Origin: Terriglobia bacterium
GTDB lineage: Bacteria > Acidobacteriota > Thermoanaerobaculia > Thermoanaerobaculales > Thermoanaerobaculaceae
Assembly (NCBI GenBank): GCA_020073245.1
Contig: JAIQFQ010000017.1
Coordinates: forward strand, 1-59,126
Direction: 5' to 3'
Length of the DNA: 59,126 nt
The position numbers and the translations under genes are program-made. Positions 17,417 through 28,300 of the stretch are shown piece by piece. Under the pieces are notes generated by a model that worked only from the letters and a program-made list of their open reading frames with translations, did not search any database and was not told where the DNA came from. Every line of letters starts with the position of its first letter. Position 1 is the first letter of the stretch.

Positions 17417-19287
17417 CTCCTCACAGCGGCCGACGCTCGCGCGGCGACTTCAGACACCTTCTCCGAGTAGTCCCCGAGCTGTGGGGCAAAGCGCAGGAAC
17501 CGGACGTCGCGGAGGATCGCCTTGAGCTCATGTTCCCGCTCGCCATCGCTGTCCGACGGACGCTCGTCGAGCTCGCCGAAGAGATCGCTCAGTGCTCGCT
17601 CGATTGCCATCGCCGCGGCTTCCTTGGTCGTGCCGCTCTTTCGCGCTCTCGCGATCTCTGCCAACGCGTGTCGAGCGGAGGCGGCCCGTCCGGGCGAGGG
17701 CGTTCCGCGATGCAGGCGCAGCATCGGCCAAGCCAGCAGCGCACCGTGTCCGAGAATGACGAGGCCGAGGAGCCAGGCGACGGACGCCGGGCCGACGCCC
17801 GGTAACCGGTAACCGACGGCTTCGAGATCCGACCGCAGACGCAGCCGAGCTTGCCCGCTCGGGCCGAGGCCCCTGCCGGCATTCCCGCTCTCGCTCCTCG
17901 CCACGATGCCTGTCGGTTCACGGTCCGTGGGAGTCACGAGGAACGGGAGGGCGGACGTCGCCGTCCGCTGCAGCCGGCCCGACTGGGGATCGAAGAACAC
18001 GAAGGGGAGCTGCGGCACTTCGTGGGCGCCGGCGGTCTCCGGCACGACCACATACTCAAACGTAATCGAGCCGACGATGCCATGGGGCGTAACCTTGAAG
18101 TCGGGCTTCGGCTGAGGTGGGTACACCCTTGCGCCCGCCACCGTGAGCTCCGGCGCCTTGTCGATCCATTTCAGGTTGCCCGTGCCGTCCACACGGAAGC
18201 GCACGGTAGCCGCCTCGCCGACGGCCAAAGATGAGCGATCGATGGACGCCGTGGCCTTGAGCTGGCCGACCGCGCCGGAAAAGCCCGGATCCGCCGGCAG
18301 CGCCTTGACAACGACCGTCATGGGCCGGGTCGTCCGGGCGATGACCGCATCTCCGCCGGGCATCGGGCCGAAAAAGCCACCCTGCGGAACCGCGACCTTG
18401 AAGCCGGCGGCCGGAATCTCGAGGGTGCCCGCCTTGGTGGGGAACAACAGCCGCCGGAGCACGACGAACCGTTGGAAGCCCTCGCCCTCACGCTGCACCG
18501 GCTCGCCACGGGGATTCCGCTCGCGCTCGAGTTCCTCTACCCAGAAGCCCTGCAGATTGGGCGCCTGGGCGAGCTCGATCCCGCTCACTGCCGTCTGCGT
18601 GTACAGGTCGTAGGTGAGGAGTAGCGGCTCGCCGACGAAGAGCGCGGTGCGATCCGCGTTCGCTTCGATGAACAGCTTGGCCTCCCTCCGCGGGGCACGC
18701 CTGGCACCAAACAGCGTGTCGAAGGGGTCCTGACCGCGGAAGGCGGAGAACGGATCCTGGGGCGGCTGCCGTTGCACGACGCTGCCCGGCACGACCTCGA
18801 GCGTGATCGGATCCGTCGCGCGTTCGCGGTCGCCGATGGTCGCATGAGAGGCGCCGATGCGGGCGGTGCCGACGTGCGTGGGTTGCAGGATGAACAGGTA
18901 GGAACGCGCCTGGCTCATCGAGCCGTTCACCAGCGAGATCTGCGTGGACGTCGAAGGGCCGGCCACGATGGCCAGATTCTCGAGCTTCGGCGTGGAGATC
19001 TCGCCCCTGAGGTCGATCGAGCGGCCTTCGATAGTGATCGTCAGCCGGACCTGGTCGTCGAGACCGATTCTTGTCGCGTCCACGTCTGCCCTGAAGGAGA
19101 CGTTGCTCTCGGCGGCTCCGCTTGGCAGGATCGCAGGACCGAAAGCGAAGGACAGCGCAACGACGAGGCTCCGGACGTACCACTCGGCGGGACGCCCTCG
19201 AAAGTGAGCGGGCGTGTTTCTCGTGGCCAGGACTCGGGACTGGGATTCCGTGGCTCCGGCACAGGAGGGTTTGCGGGTGCCTCTCAC
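17407..19287 (-). CDS. batD: BatD family protein
   Basis: The 626-residue protein has a signal-like helix near residues 38-58, then a long beta-rich periplasmic region of Ig-like modules. BatD hallmarks are VSFRADVDATRIGLDDQVRL, the PFSAFRGQDPFDTLFG stretch, FVGEPLLLTYDLYT and FVVLRRLLFPTKAGTLEIP. A C-terminal TM helix (PASVAWLLGLVILGHGALLAW) and a basic cytoplasmic tail follow. BatD is the large periplasmic subunit of the Bat system linked to aerotolerance and envelope stress. Start GTG 19287 overlaps the upstream stop by 4 bp (GTGA), so translation is coupled. Confidence 0.85.
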   Translation of the reverse strand: MRGTRKPSCAGATESQSRVLATRNTPAHFRGRPAEWYVRSLVVALSFAFGPAILPSGAAESNVSFRADVDATRIGLDDQVRLTITIEGRSIDLRGEISTPKLENLAIVAGPSTSTQISLVNGSMSQARSYLFILQPTHVGTARIGASHATIGDRERATDPITLEVVPGSVVQRQPPQDPFSAFRGQDPFDTLFGARRAPRREAKLFIEANADRTALFVGEPLLLTYDLYTQTAVSGIELAQAPNLQGFWVEELERERNPRGEPVQREGEGFQRFVVLRRLLFPTKAGTLEIPAAGFKVAVPQGGFFGPMPGGDAVIARTTRPMTVVVKALPADPGFSGAVGQLKATASIDRSSLAVGEAATVRFRVDGTGNLKWIDKAPELTVAGARVYPPQPKPDFKVTPHGIVGSITFEYVVVPETAGAHEVPQLPFVFFDPQSGRLQRTATSALPFLVTPTDREPTGIVARSESGNAGRGLGPSGQARLRLRSDLEAVGYRLPGVGPASVAWLLGLVILGHGALLAWPMLRLHRGTPSPGRAASARHALAEIARARKSGTTKEAAAMAIERALSDLFGELDERPSDSDGEREHELKAILRDVRFLRFAPQLGDYSEKVSEVAARASAAVRRWA

Positions 19288-21140
19288 CAGTCCTTTCCTT
19301 TCTTCTTCCCTGCCCGCAGAAGCGCAAGCTGTTTCTTCTGTTCGTCCTTCTCGTTCTGCTCGAGCGCGGAGAGGAGCTGCATGGCCCGCTCCTTGGGCAT
19401 GCCCGTCTCCTGCTTCCAGCGCTCCTGCTCCTTCTCCTCCCGCGTCTGCGGCCTCGGCTGCGGTTGCTCCCGCTTCTGATCCTGCTTCTGTTGCTCGTGC
19501 CTCTGCTGTTGCTGGTCGTTCTGCTTCTTGCTTTGCTTGTCCTGGTCCTTGTCCTGCTTGTCCTGCTGCTGCTGCTTCTGCTCCTGCTCCCTGAGCGCCC
19601 GCAGCGCGATCTCCATGTTGCGTCTGGCGTCCGGATCGCCGGGGAGCAGCTCGAGCGTCCTCCGGTAGGACTCTGCTGCATCCTTGAACTCCTGCTTCTG
19701 CAGCAGTGTGTTACCCAGGTTGTAGCGCGCGGCGGCGGCGAGCGGCGACTTGTCGTCGGTCCCCAGGGCGCGGAAGAGCTCGGCGGCCTGCTCGAGCTTA
19801 CCGGCCTTGAAGAGCGCATCCGCGAGGTTGAACCGCGTGCGGGGATCGTCCGGGAGCACGCCGGCAGCCTTGTCGAAGCGCTCCTGCGCCCTGGGGTAGT
19901 CGCCCTTGTCGTACGCCTTGCGGCCGGCAGAGGTGAGCCGCTGCGGGCGCAGCAGCACCTCGTCGATGACCGAGCCCCTGGGCTTCTGCGGCTCGCCGGC
20001 ACCCGCCATCGTCGCCGCAAACAGCGTGAGGGCGAAGACCGTCGCTCTCGTTGCTCGCGTTGTGGTCTCGAGCGAGCCCTGAGCGCCGAGCTCCGCCCCG
20101 GGAATCGAAGCGGCGGCCTGTCGCTTCCTCCTCCATTGCCACGCGATGACCGGTAGCGGCAGCAGGAGGCCGAGGCTGAGCGCGACGAGGCCGATGCCGA
20201 GCGGCCACTGGAAGCGCTCCTTCCTCCGATAGGAGTACTCCTGCGCCAGGGTGCGCTGTTCCATGCCCTCGATGGCGGACGCGAGTTGCCAGGCGGAGGG
20301 GTTGGCGGCCGAGACCCGGACGTACTGCCCGCCGGTCGCTTGCGCGATCTCCTTGAGGTTTGCCTCGTTGAGCTTCGATACCACGACCGTGCCGTTCTCG
20401 TCCTTCTTGAAACCGGCGCGGTTGCCGTCGCGGTCGACGTCGGGCACGGGCGCGCCGGCCGAGGTGCCGACGCCCACGGTGTGCACGATGACCCCGGCTT
20501 CCTTGGCCTTGCGAACGGCCGATTCCACTTCCCCCTCGAGGTCCTCGCCGTCGCTCACGAGCACGATGACCTTGTTATTGCGGTTCTTGTCGACGAACAT
20601 GTCGAGCGCCTTGGTGAGGCCTGCGCCGAGCGAGGTTCCCGGGGTGGGGACGATGCCGGGCTCCATGGTTTCGAGGAAGAGCCCGACGGCGTCCGCGTCC
20701 AGGGTCAGCGGCACGAGCGGATAGGCTTCGCCCTCGAGGGCGACCAGCGCGAACCGGCTGCCCTCGAGCCGGTCGAGCAACGATGAGAGGGCCGCCTTCG
20801 CGACGAAGAACCGGTTGGGCTGGACGTCCTCCACGCCCATCGACGCCGACGTGTCGGCCACCAGCACGACGTCCACGCCCTCGCGCTCCAGCTTCTCACG
20901 CACCAAGCCCCACCGCGGCTGGGCGAGGGCGACGATCAACCCCGCGGCGCCGGTGAGAAGAAGCGCCAGGCGGACGAAGCGCCAGGCCTCATGTGGCGTG
21001 CGGAGCACCCGTCCCCACAGGGCACGGGAAACCAGGCGCGCGGTGCGGTCGCGGTCTCTGCGCACGGCCCACACCTCGGCTGCGGCGAGCACCGGCAGCA
21101 GTAGCAACGCCCAGAGCCACAGCGGTTGTGCCAACTCCAT
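19284..21140 (-). CDS. batB: BatB-BatC fusion: VWA domain plus TPR repeats
   Basis: This 618-residue protein joins two normally separate Bat proteins. Residues 1-330 are BatB: two N-terminal TM helices, a VWA domain with MIDAS motif DTSASMG, PGTSLGAGL and VSDGEDLEGE, and a TM helix (about 310-330). After a second signal-like helix (TVFALTLFAATMAGAG), residues about 400-520 carry TPRs (AYDKGDYPRAQERFDKAAG, RFNLADALFKAGKLEQAAELF, ARYNLGNTLLQKQEFKDAAE), as in BatC. The tail is a low-complexity Gln/Lys/Asp/Glu stretch of about 60 residues. It binds divalent metal and probably pairs with BatA. The batA stop is 9 nt upstream. Confidence 0.88.
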   Translation of the reverse strand: MELAQPLWLWALLLLPVLAAAEVWAVRRDRDRTARLVSRALWGRVLRTPHEAWRFVRLALLLTGAAGLIVALAQPRWGLVREKLEREGVDVVLVADTSASMGVEDVQPNRFFVAKAALSSLLDRLEGSRFALVALEGEAYPLVPLTLDADAVGLFLETMEPGIVPTPGTSLGAGLTKALDMFVDKNRNNKVIVLVSDGEDLEGEVESAVRKAKEAGVIVHTVGVGTSAGAPVPDVDRDGNRAGFKKDENGTVVVSKLNEANLKEIAQATGGQYVRVSAANPSAWQLASAIEGMEQRTLAQEYSYRRKERFQWPLGIGLVALSLGLLLPLPVIAWQWRRKRQAAASIPGAELGAQGSLETTTRATRATVFALTLFAATMAGAGEPQKPRGSVIDEVLLRPQRLTSAGRKAYDKGDYPRAQERFDKAAGVLPDDPRTRFNLADALFKAGKLEQAAELFRALGTDDKSPLAAAARYNLGNTLLQKQEFKDAAESYRRTLELLPGDPDARRNMEIALRALREQEQKQQQQDKQDKDQDKQSKKQNDQQQQRHEQQKQDQKREQPQPRPQTREEKEQERWKQETGMPKERAMQLLSALEQNEKDEQKKQLALLRAGKKKGKDW

Positions 21141-21149
21141 GTCTCTTCC

Positions 21150-22172
21150 TCACACCGGCGCGACGCGAAGGCCGGTCGCCCAGGCCGCCGCGGCCGCGAG
21201 AAAGAGAGCGGCGGCGGCGGTCAGGTACGGCCGGAACAGCTCGCGGTAGCGCGTGTACTTCGTAAGCTTGATCTCGCTCTTCTCGAGCTGATCGATGCGA
21301 TCGAAGATCAACCGCAGCGAGGCGGAGTCGGTGGCGCGGAAGAACTCCCCGCCGGTTCGCGTCGCGATCGTCTTCAACAGGCCCTCGTCGATGTCGACCT
21401 GCACGGGCATGACACGGGTCACGATCGCCCCGCTCAATCCGTCGCGCACCTTCACCGGCACCGGCACGACACCGCCCTTGCCGACCCCCACGGTGTAGAC
21501 ACGCACGCCCATGGCCCGTGTCATGTCGGTCGCCGTGGCCGGGTCGATCTCCCCGGCGTTGTTGCCGCCATCCGTGACCAGCACGATCACCTTGCTCTTG
21601 GCCGAGGAGTGGCGCAGGCGGGCGAGCGCCGTCGCCATGCCGGAGCCGATCGCGGTGCCGTCGGGCAGCATGTCGAGGTGCACGTCATCCAGTTGACGCA
21701 ACAGCAGAGCCGTGTCCGTGGTGGGCGGCGACTTGGTCAGGCACTTGCTGGCGAAGACAACCAGGCCGATGCGATCGTTCGGACGCCGCTTGATGAAGCT
21801 CGACACGACCGACTTGGCGACCTCCAGGCGGTTCCGCGGCCGGAAGTCTTGCGCGGCCATTGAACCGGAGACATCCAGCGTGACGACGATGTCGACTCCT
21901 TCCGTGGTGACGTTCTGTTTGAGGCTGCCGTGCTGCGGCCTGGCCAGGGCAGCGGCGGCGAGCACGAGAGCGAGCGCCGCGAGCACGACGGGCAGGTGGC
22001 GCAGGCGTGAGCGCCACGTGGAAGGGGTCCTTCTCAGCCGGGATAGCCCGGGAAACAGCACCGCGCGACTCGTCCGCTCGCGCAACAGGGCGGCCACGAC
22101 GACCAGGGGGCCGGCGAGGGCGGCGAGCAGCCACAGCGGTTCCAGGAAGCGGAAGCCGAGGACGTCGGTCAT
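21150..22172 (-). CDS. batA: BatA, VWA domain membrane protein
   Basis: The 340-residue protein has two N-terminal TM helices (LEPLWLLAALAGPLVVVAALL and LPVVLAALALVLAAAALA), a periplasmic VWA domain with MIDAS motif DVSGSMAAQDF, LPDGTAIGSGMA and VTDGGNNAG, and a C-terminal TM helix (LTAAAALFLAAAAAWATGL). The frame SRAVLFPGLSRLR after the first helix is typical of BatA. The ATG at 22172 overlaps the preceding stop by 4 bp (ATGA). It works with BatB as a membrane VWA pair, with MoxR as the probable ATPase partner. Confidence 0.9.
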   Translation of the reverse strand: MTDVLGFRFLEPLWLLAALAGPLVVVAALLRERTSRAVLFPGLSRLRRTPSTWRSRLRHLPVVLAALALVLAAAALARPQHGSLKQNVTTEGVDIVVTLDVSGSMAAQDFRPRNRLEVAKSVVSSFIKRRPNDRIGLVVFASKCLTKSPPTTDTALLLRQLDDVHLDMLPDGTAIGSGMATALARLRHSSAKSKVIVLVTDGGNNAGEIDPATATDMTRAMGVRVYTVGVGKGGVVPVPVKVRDGLSGAIVTRVMPVQVDIDEGLLKTIATRTGGEFFRATDSASLRLIFDRIDQLEKSEIKLTKYTRYRELFRPYLTAAAALFLAAAAAWATGLRVAPV

Positions 22173-23188
22173 GCCGCCTCCCGTCCGGTCTTGGCCGTCG
22201 CAGCTTCCGACGCCGCAGTCTCGGCCGCGCGGAGCCGTGCCTCGAGGTCGTCGACCATGCGGCGCACGGCGACCAGGTGCCGCTGCCCGGTCTCGATGGC
22301 TGCCGCCCCGCGGGCGAACTTCACGAAATCCGCGGTGTGCGTCAGGTCGCGCAGGGTCGGCACGAGATCACGTCCGTGCTGGTGGTCCCTGAGGTAGGCG
22401 ATCGCCTCGCTTGACGTCATCTCCAGCACCGCGGCATCCAGCCGGCGCTCCAGGTAGCGCTTCGCGAGCTCCGTCAGCGCCACGTAGAAGTCTTTGAAGC
22501 GCTCGTCACTCAGCAGGCGGCTTCCCTCCAGGTGATCGAGTGCCACGCGGGCCTCCACGTCGGGCGGCACAGGCGGTTCGACCGGGGCAGCGATTACCGA
22601 GGGCCTGCGGCGGCGGCGAAGGAGCAGCGCGACGACCGCTGCACTCCCGGCCACAGCCAAGGCGCACGCCACCCAGAACGGCGTGCCGATAGGGATGCCC
22701 TGGGGAGGCCGAACGTCGGCCGGCTTCTGGCCCTCGGGGTCCTTGGGCAGAAGCGAGACGATACGCAGCGGGATCGGCTGACTCGCGCCGGTTCCAGTGC
22801 TGCCATCGGCCTGCCTGTAGCCGACCGTTACGGCGGGCACAGCGGCGCCCTCCAGAACGAACGCGGCCGCCCGATAGGTCCGCCGCTTGGGGGACGGCAT
22901 GGCATCGGTCGGAGGGGGCGAAAGGCGAAGTTCGACCTTGTCGTCGCCCGCCGACTCGGGAAAGGTGAACGTCGCGCCGGGCGGACCGGTGACCTCGACA
23001 TTCACAGTGAACTGCTGGCCGATCGAGACGTCGGTCGTGCTGGCGCGAGCCGTTACCTTGATCAGGTTCGTCGCCGGCTTCTGACTGTCCGCAACCTGCT
23101 GCGCAGATCCCTGGCCAGGCCACGAGGCTGCCGCCACGATGGCTGCCACCACGCCGAGCCGGAAGCCGCGGACAGGAGCGTTCCTCAT
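22169..23188 (-). CDS. MoxR-operon periplasmic/TM protein (DUF4381/BatD-like type)
   Basis: This 339-residue protein has a signal peptide (LGVVAAIVAAASWPGQGSAQ), a periplasmic beta domain of about 130 residues (DVSIGQQFTVNVEVTGPPGATFTFP), one TM helix (FWVACALAVAGSAAVVALLL) with a strong RRRRR stop-transfer, and a cytoplasmic helical domain (LSDERFKDFYVALTELAKRYLERRL). The position between DUF58 and BatA is where DUF4381-like proteins usually sit. Function is unknown beyond membership of the complex. It overlaps both neighbours by 4 bp. Confidence 0.7.
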   Translation of the reverse strand: MRNAPVRGFRLGVVAAIVAAASWPGQGSAQQVADSQKPATNLIKVTARASTTDVSIGQQFTVNVEVTGPPGATFTFPESAGDDKVELRLSPPPTDAMPSPKRRTYRAAAFVLEGAAVPAVTVGYRQADGSTGTGASQPIPLRIVSLLPKDPEGQKPADVRPPQGIPIGTPFWVACALAVAGSAAVVALLLRRRRRPSVIAAPVEPPVPPDVEARVALDHLEGSRLLSDERFKDFYVALTELAKRYLERRLDAAVLEMTSSEAIAYLRDHQHGRDLVPTLRDLTHTADFVKFARGAAAIETGQRHLVAVRRMVDDLEARLRAAETAASEAATAKTGREAA

Positions 23189-24051
23189 CGCCGCTTCTCC
23201 CGTGCTTTGAAGAAGGAGGTGAGTGGGCGCTCGTAGGACTCGGCCGTGGAGAGCCGGAGACAGTCGACCCGGGTCCGGCGAAACACCTGGTCCGCCTCCT
23301 CGAACGATGTCGCGTGCAGCCGCCTGCGTACATCGCGGTCGCCGAGGTCCACCACGCGCAGCTCGCCGGTCTCGGGATCCGCCAGCGCCACCAAACCGGC
23401 GGGCGGGAGCTCGCTTTCGCGCGGATCGTGGAGGTGGATCGCGATCACGTCGTGGCGCCGCCGAAGCATCCCGAGGGCACGCTGATACCCGCTCGCTTGG
23501 AAGTCGGAGATCACGGCGACGATGCCGCGCCGCTTCATGACCTGATGAGCGAAGCGCAGGGCGCCCTCGAGGTCGGTCCCCTTGCCCTGGGGCTCGGTCA
23601 CCAGGAGGTCGCGCACGATGCGCAACACGTGATCGGAGCCGCGGGCCGGCGCGATGTAGCCCTCGATGCGGTCGGAGAAGAGCACGGCGCCGACGCGGTC
23701 GTGGTTCGCGACGGCCGAGAACGCCAGTACCGCGGCGAGCTCGGCCGCCAGATCGCGTTTGACGAGGAACTGCGAGCCGAAACGCTGCGAGCCGGAGAGG
23801 TCGACGACGAGGAGCAGGCTCAGATCGCGCTCCTCGACGTACTTCTTCACGTACGCCTGACCCATGCGCGCGGTCACGTTCCAGTCGATCGTGCGGACGT
23901 CGTCGCCGGGGGTGTACTCGCGCACCTCGACGAACTCCATGCCTCGGCCCTTGAACACCGCCGTGTACGAGCCGACGATGCCTCTGTTGAGGATCGTCCG
24001 CGTGCGGATGCGGATCCGGCGGATGCGCTCCAGGGTCTCGCGATCCAGCAT
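23185..24051 (-). CDS. DUF58 domain protein
   Basis: The 288-residue cytoplasmic protein carries the DUF58 signature GMEFVEVREYTPGDDVRTIDWNV split over residues 37-60, followed by a VWA-like fold with LLLVVDLSGSQRFGS in place of a full MIDAS. DUF58 proteins nearly always lie next to MoxR ATPases and are presumed clients or adaptors. GGGGCGGGCG lies before the ATG at 24051. It is 59 nt downstream of moxR and overlaps the following gene by 4 bp. Confidence 0.88.
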   Translation of the reverse strand: MLDRETLERIRRIRIRTRTILNRGIVGSYTAVFKGRGMEFVEVREYTPGDDVRTIDWNVTARMGQAYVKKYVEERDLSLLLVVDLSGSQRFGSQFLVKRDLAAELAAVLAFSAVANHDRVGAVLFSDRIEGYIAPARGSDHVLRIVRDLLVTEPQGKGTDLEGALRFAHQVMKRRGIVAVISDFQASGYQRALGMLRRRHDVIAIHLHDPRESELPPAGLVALADPETGELRVVDLGDRDVRRRLHATSFEEADQVFRRTRVDCLRLSTAESYERPLTSFFKAREKRR

Positions 24052-24110
24052 CGCCCGCCCCTATCCCGGAGGCCTCTCGGACCCCGGCGCCCTCTGCGCT
24101 GCGCCCTGTC

Positions 24111-25109
24111 TCATGGCACCTCGACCCGCTCGAGCAGGCGCTCGACGAGCTGCTCGGTGGTCACGTTCTCCGCCTCGGCCTCGTAGGTGAGCAGGATGCG
24201 GTGCCGCAGCACGTCGAGAGCCACTCCCTTGACGTCCTCGGGAATCACGAAGCCGCGCCCCTGCAGGAACGCCATGGCCCGCGCGGCGAGCGAGAACGAC
24301 AGCGTCGCACGAGGCGATGCGCCGAAAGCGATGAGGTGCGCGACCTCGGCGAGACCGACATCACGCGGCGTGCGGGTCGCGCGCACCAGGGCGACCATGT
24401 AGTCGCGGATGCGCTCGTCCATGTACACGTTGAGCACGCGATCGGCCATCCGCTGCAGCGCCTCGTGGCTCATGACCCGCGCCACCGGCGGCACGTCGGA
24501 CCCCGCCATGCGGTCCAGGATCGCGCGCTCCTCCTCGGCCTTGGGGTAGCCGATCTTGACCTTGAGGAGGAAGCGGTCCACCTGCGCCTCGGGCAGCGGG
24601 TACGTGCCCTCCTGCTCGATCGGGTTCTGTGTGGCGAAGACCAGGAACGGCTCGGGCAGCTTGTATGTTTGATCGCCCAGCGTCACCTGCCGCTCCTGCA
24701 TCGACTCGAGCAACGCCGACTGCACCTTGGCCGGTGCGCGGTTGATCTCGTCGGCGAGCAGGAGGTTGGTGAAGACCGGCCCCTTGCGGGCGACGAACTC
24801 GCCTGTGCGCTGCTGGTAGATCATCGTCCCGGTGAGGTCGGCGGGAAGCAGGTCCGGCGTGAACTGGATGCGCGCGAACTGCAGGTCGAGCACGTGGCCG
24901 AGGGTGCGGACCGCGAGCGTCTTGGCGAGCCCGGGGACGCCCTCGACGAGCACGTGACCGCGGCACAGCAGCGCGACCATCATGCGGTCGAGGACCGCGC
25001 CCTGGCCGACGATGACCTTCTTGACCTCGCGGAGCGCCGCCTGCACCTCGAGCGATTCGGCACGCACCGTTTCGTTGAGCGCCACAAGATCCGCTTCGCT
25101 GCTCGCCAT
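24111..25109 (-). CDS. moxR: MoxR family AAA+ ATPase
   Basis: This is a 332-residue AAA+ protein: Walker A GVPGLAKT, Walker [16 protein letters not shown], sensor-1 region [19 protein letters not shown], arginine-finger region [14 protein letters not shown], and a C-terminal lid domain. MoxR ATPases act as chaperones that mature or activate VWA-containing protein complexes, here most likely DUF58, BatA and BatB. It is the first gene of the seven-gene operon running down to batE. GGGGGACGGAG precedes the ATG at 25109. The 274-nt upstream gap should carry the operon promoter, but I found no convincing boxes. Confidence 0.93.
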   Translation of the reverse strand: MASSEADLVALNETVRAESLEVQAALREVKKVIVGQGAVLDRMMVALLCRGHVLVEGVPGLAKTLAVRTLGHVLDLQFARIQFTPDLLPADLTGTMIYQQRTGEFVARKGPVFTNLLLADEINRAPAKVQSALLESMQERQVTLGDQTYKLPEPFLVFATQNPIEQEGTYPLPEAQVDRFLLKVKIGYPKAEEERAILDRMAGSDVPPVARVMSHEALQRMADRVLNVYMDERIRDYMVALVRATRTPRDVGLAEVAHLIAFGASPRATLSFSLAARAMAFLQGRGFVIPEDVKGVALDVLRHRILLTYEAEAENVTTEQLVERLLERVEVP

Positions 25110-25383
25110 CTCCGTCCCCCTCGCGGTGCACGGCTTCGCCTCCCGGCCGGCACCGACACGACGTGGGCAAGCAACAACTGTGCCGATCCGATCGGGTCAA
25201 TCAAGTCTTACAGCGGAAATGCTTTGCGCCCTCAATGGGGTCCGGCGTGGGGTCCCTGGGAATGCCGATTTGGCGCCCGATTCCGTCGTTCGTGCACGTG
25301 ACGCGCGGCAACCGGGCGCCCTGATGGCGGGGCGGGGAGGACATTAATACGGGTTTGCGCGCGGGCCGGCGAAGCTGTGGCCG

Positions 25384-28300
25384 TCACTGATGAGGTTTCG
25401 GTTGCGTACAGGGCACGTCCACGATCACGGTCGTACCCGAACCGGGGGAACTCTCCACGAGCAGCGACCCGCCTAGCGTCTCGGCCCGCTCCCTCATGCC
25501 CATCACGCCGAGCTTGTCCTTCCCCACGGCCTGCATCGGGTCGAAGCCCGCGCCGTTGTCCTCCACCATCACCACCACCCGCTCGCCGCGTCGTTCCGCG
25601 AGCACGTCCACCGAGGTCGCATTTGCATGCCGCACGACGTTGGTGAGCGCTTCCTGCACCACACGGTAGAGCGCCGTCTCGACTTCGGAAGGCAACCGTT
25701 CGTCCTCGAGTCCGCGGGCGTGGAAGTGGGTCTCGAGGCCTCCGGGCGTCTGCAGCCCGGTCAGGTGCTGACGAAGCGCCGCGACCAGGCCGAGGTGATC
25801 GAGGCTCGCCGGCCGCAAGTTGGCCGCGAGACGGTGCAGACCGTCGAGCACCTCGCCGGTCGTGCGTTTGAGCTCGGCGATACCTTGAACCGCATCCTCG
25901 CGCTGATCGATCTTGCGCTCGAGCATCGACAGCCCGAACAGCAGCGATGTGAGGGACTGCCCGGTCTCGTCGTGCAGCTCGCGGGCGATCGTGCGGCGTT
26001 CGTCCTCCTGGACCTCGACCACTCGCCGCGAGAGCGTCTGCATGCGCTGGCGCGCGGCCTGCACCTCCTCGAACAGGAGTGCGTTCTCCACCGCGACCGA
26101 TGCCTGTGCCGAGAGCGCCTCGGCCAGCCGTACCTCCTCCTCGCTGAAGGCGCCTGCCTGTCGCTTGCTCATCGAGAACAATCCCACCACCCCGCCGCGC
26201 GCCAACAGCGGCACGCCCAGCCAACTGTGATCGAACGATCGGTCCACCCGGCTCCCCCATCCCGGGTCGGTGTGGATGTCGGGGATGACCACTGTCCTGC
26301 CGGTGGAGAGGATCCGCTCGATCACCGGGTCGTCCGTTGAGGAAAAGGTCGGCTGGTCCTCAGAAGTAGGGCTCTCCAGGCCGTTCCGCTCGGCCAGGGC
26401 GCGCACCGACAGCCGCTTTTCCTGATCCCGCACCATCGCCTTTGCGCGGTCGTAGGGGATGACCCGTCCCACGTGATGGAGCAGCACGGAGAGGACCGTG
26501 TCGAGGTCGAGCGAGCGGGTGAGGGCGAGGCTCGTCTCACGGAGGGCGTCGGCCGTTTGTCGCGCGCGCTGCTCGGCCTGCACGGCGCGCCGGAGCGCCG
26601 TCACGTCGATGCCAAGCTCCAGCACGAGCTGCGTCCCGTCGAAATCCGTGAACGGGTAGTTGTGAATCTGGTAGCTCCGGCCGCCGGGCGCCGCCCACTC
26701 CCAGCTCGCCGGGGTGTTGGTCTCGAGTACGGCCGCCACCCTGCAGCCCTCGCAGGGCGCGTCGGCGGTCCCCATCAGCTCGAAGCAGCGCCGGCCGGCG
26801 GGATCGCCGAAGTGCTCGCGAAAGTATCGGTTGGCGAACGTGACGGTGGAATCGGGCGCGCGCAGGAAGACGTACAGCGGCAGCTCCTCGAGGAGCGCGA
26901 ACAGCCGAGCGCGCTCCGCTTCGAGCTGGTGCGTGCGCTCCTTCACCTGGGCTTCGAGGATCTGCAACGGGCGGGCGTTGAGGAGCGCAACGGACGCCAT
27001 CTCCGCGAACGCCGTGGCCAGCCTGCCGTCCTCCTCGGTGAACCCGCCCGGTTTGTTGGCGACGGCGAGGACACCGGAGACCTCGTGACCGATGACGAGC
27101 GGGGCGAGCAGCACCGAGTTGAGTCCGGCACGGTCGTCGACTGCGCCCGCCGAATCGGACCCCCGCCTGCAAGCGTTGTCGACATGTGCGTTGCCCGACT
27201 CGATGACGCGCTCCAGTAGTCCGCTGCCCCGCAAGGCGGCCGCGGCGTCGAACGTCGTCTCGCGTGTGCCCGTCACCGACTGGATGATCGTCGGCGCGTT
27301 AACGTCGGGTGAGAACAACGCGACAAACCCCACCGGCGCGTCGATCAACGACGTGCAGGAGACGACGATCGTGCGGGAGGCGTCCTCGAACGAGCGGCTC
27401 TCGAGCGCCGAGCGAGCCGCGTGGAGCAGGGCGGTGACCTCGACCCCCCGCCGCTTGCTCATCTCGAGCGCGATGCGCAGCTCTCTCTCCGCGCGCTTGC
27501 GTTCGGTGATGTCGTGGAGGAGGACCTGGACGGCCGGTCCTTCCGGCGTGTCCACGCGGCTGGCTCCGGACTCGACGTCCCGGACCGAGCCGTCGAGCCG
27601 GACGATCTGCTCCTCCAAGACAGGAACCTGCGCCCCACCGAGGCTCTGCTCGATTCGTCGGCGGATCGTGGCGTGGAGTTCCGGGTGGAAGAAGTCCAAC
27701 GGGGACCGGCCGAGGACATCGCGCGGGTCGCCCGCACCCAGCAGCCTGAGCGCTGCTGCGTTGGCGTAGACGACCGCGCCCTCCCGGTTGACGAGGACCG
27801 CGTCGGGTGACAGCTCCACGAGCGCCCGATAGCGCTGCTCGCTGTGCCGGAGCGCCTGCTCGGCCTCGGCGCGGGCCTCGCGCGTGCGAATCGCCCGTAT
27901 GCCGAAGGCGAGATCGCCGGCGAGCTCGGAGAGAAGTACGACCTCTTCCTCACCGAATGCGTTCGCCGTGTCGGAGTAGATCGTCAAGGCCCCGAGGGCC
28001 CGGTCGCCGCCCGCCAGCGGCACGGAGAGAGACGAGCGGTACTCGCGCTTGAGCGCCTCATCCCGCCACGGCGCGAAGGCCGGGTCAGTCAGAATGTCAT
28101 TGCACCCGGCCGGCTTCCCGGTGCGGATTGCCGTGCCGGCTGGACAGCGGCCGCGGTCGGTGTCGGCCCAGGTCACGTCGAGGGCCGCCACGTACCCGTC
28201 GTCGCGGCCGGCGTGGGCCACCGGCCGCACGGTCTTGCCCTCGTCGTCCTCGGCCATCCCGATCCACGCCATCGTGTGCCCGCAGTCCTCGAGGACGATC

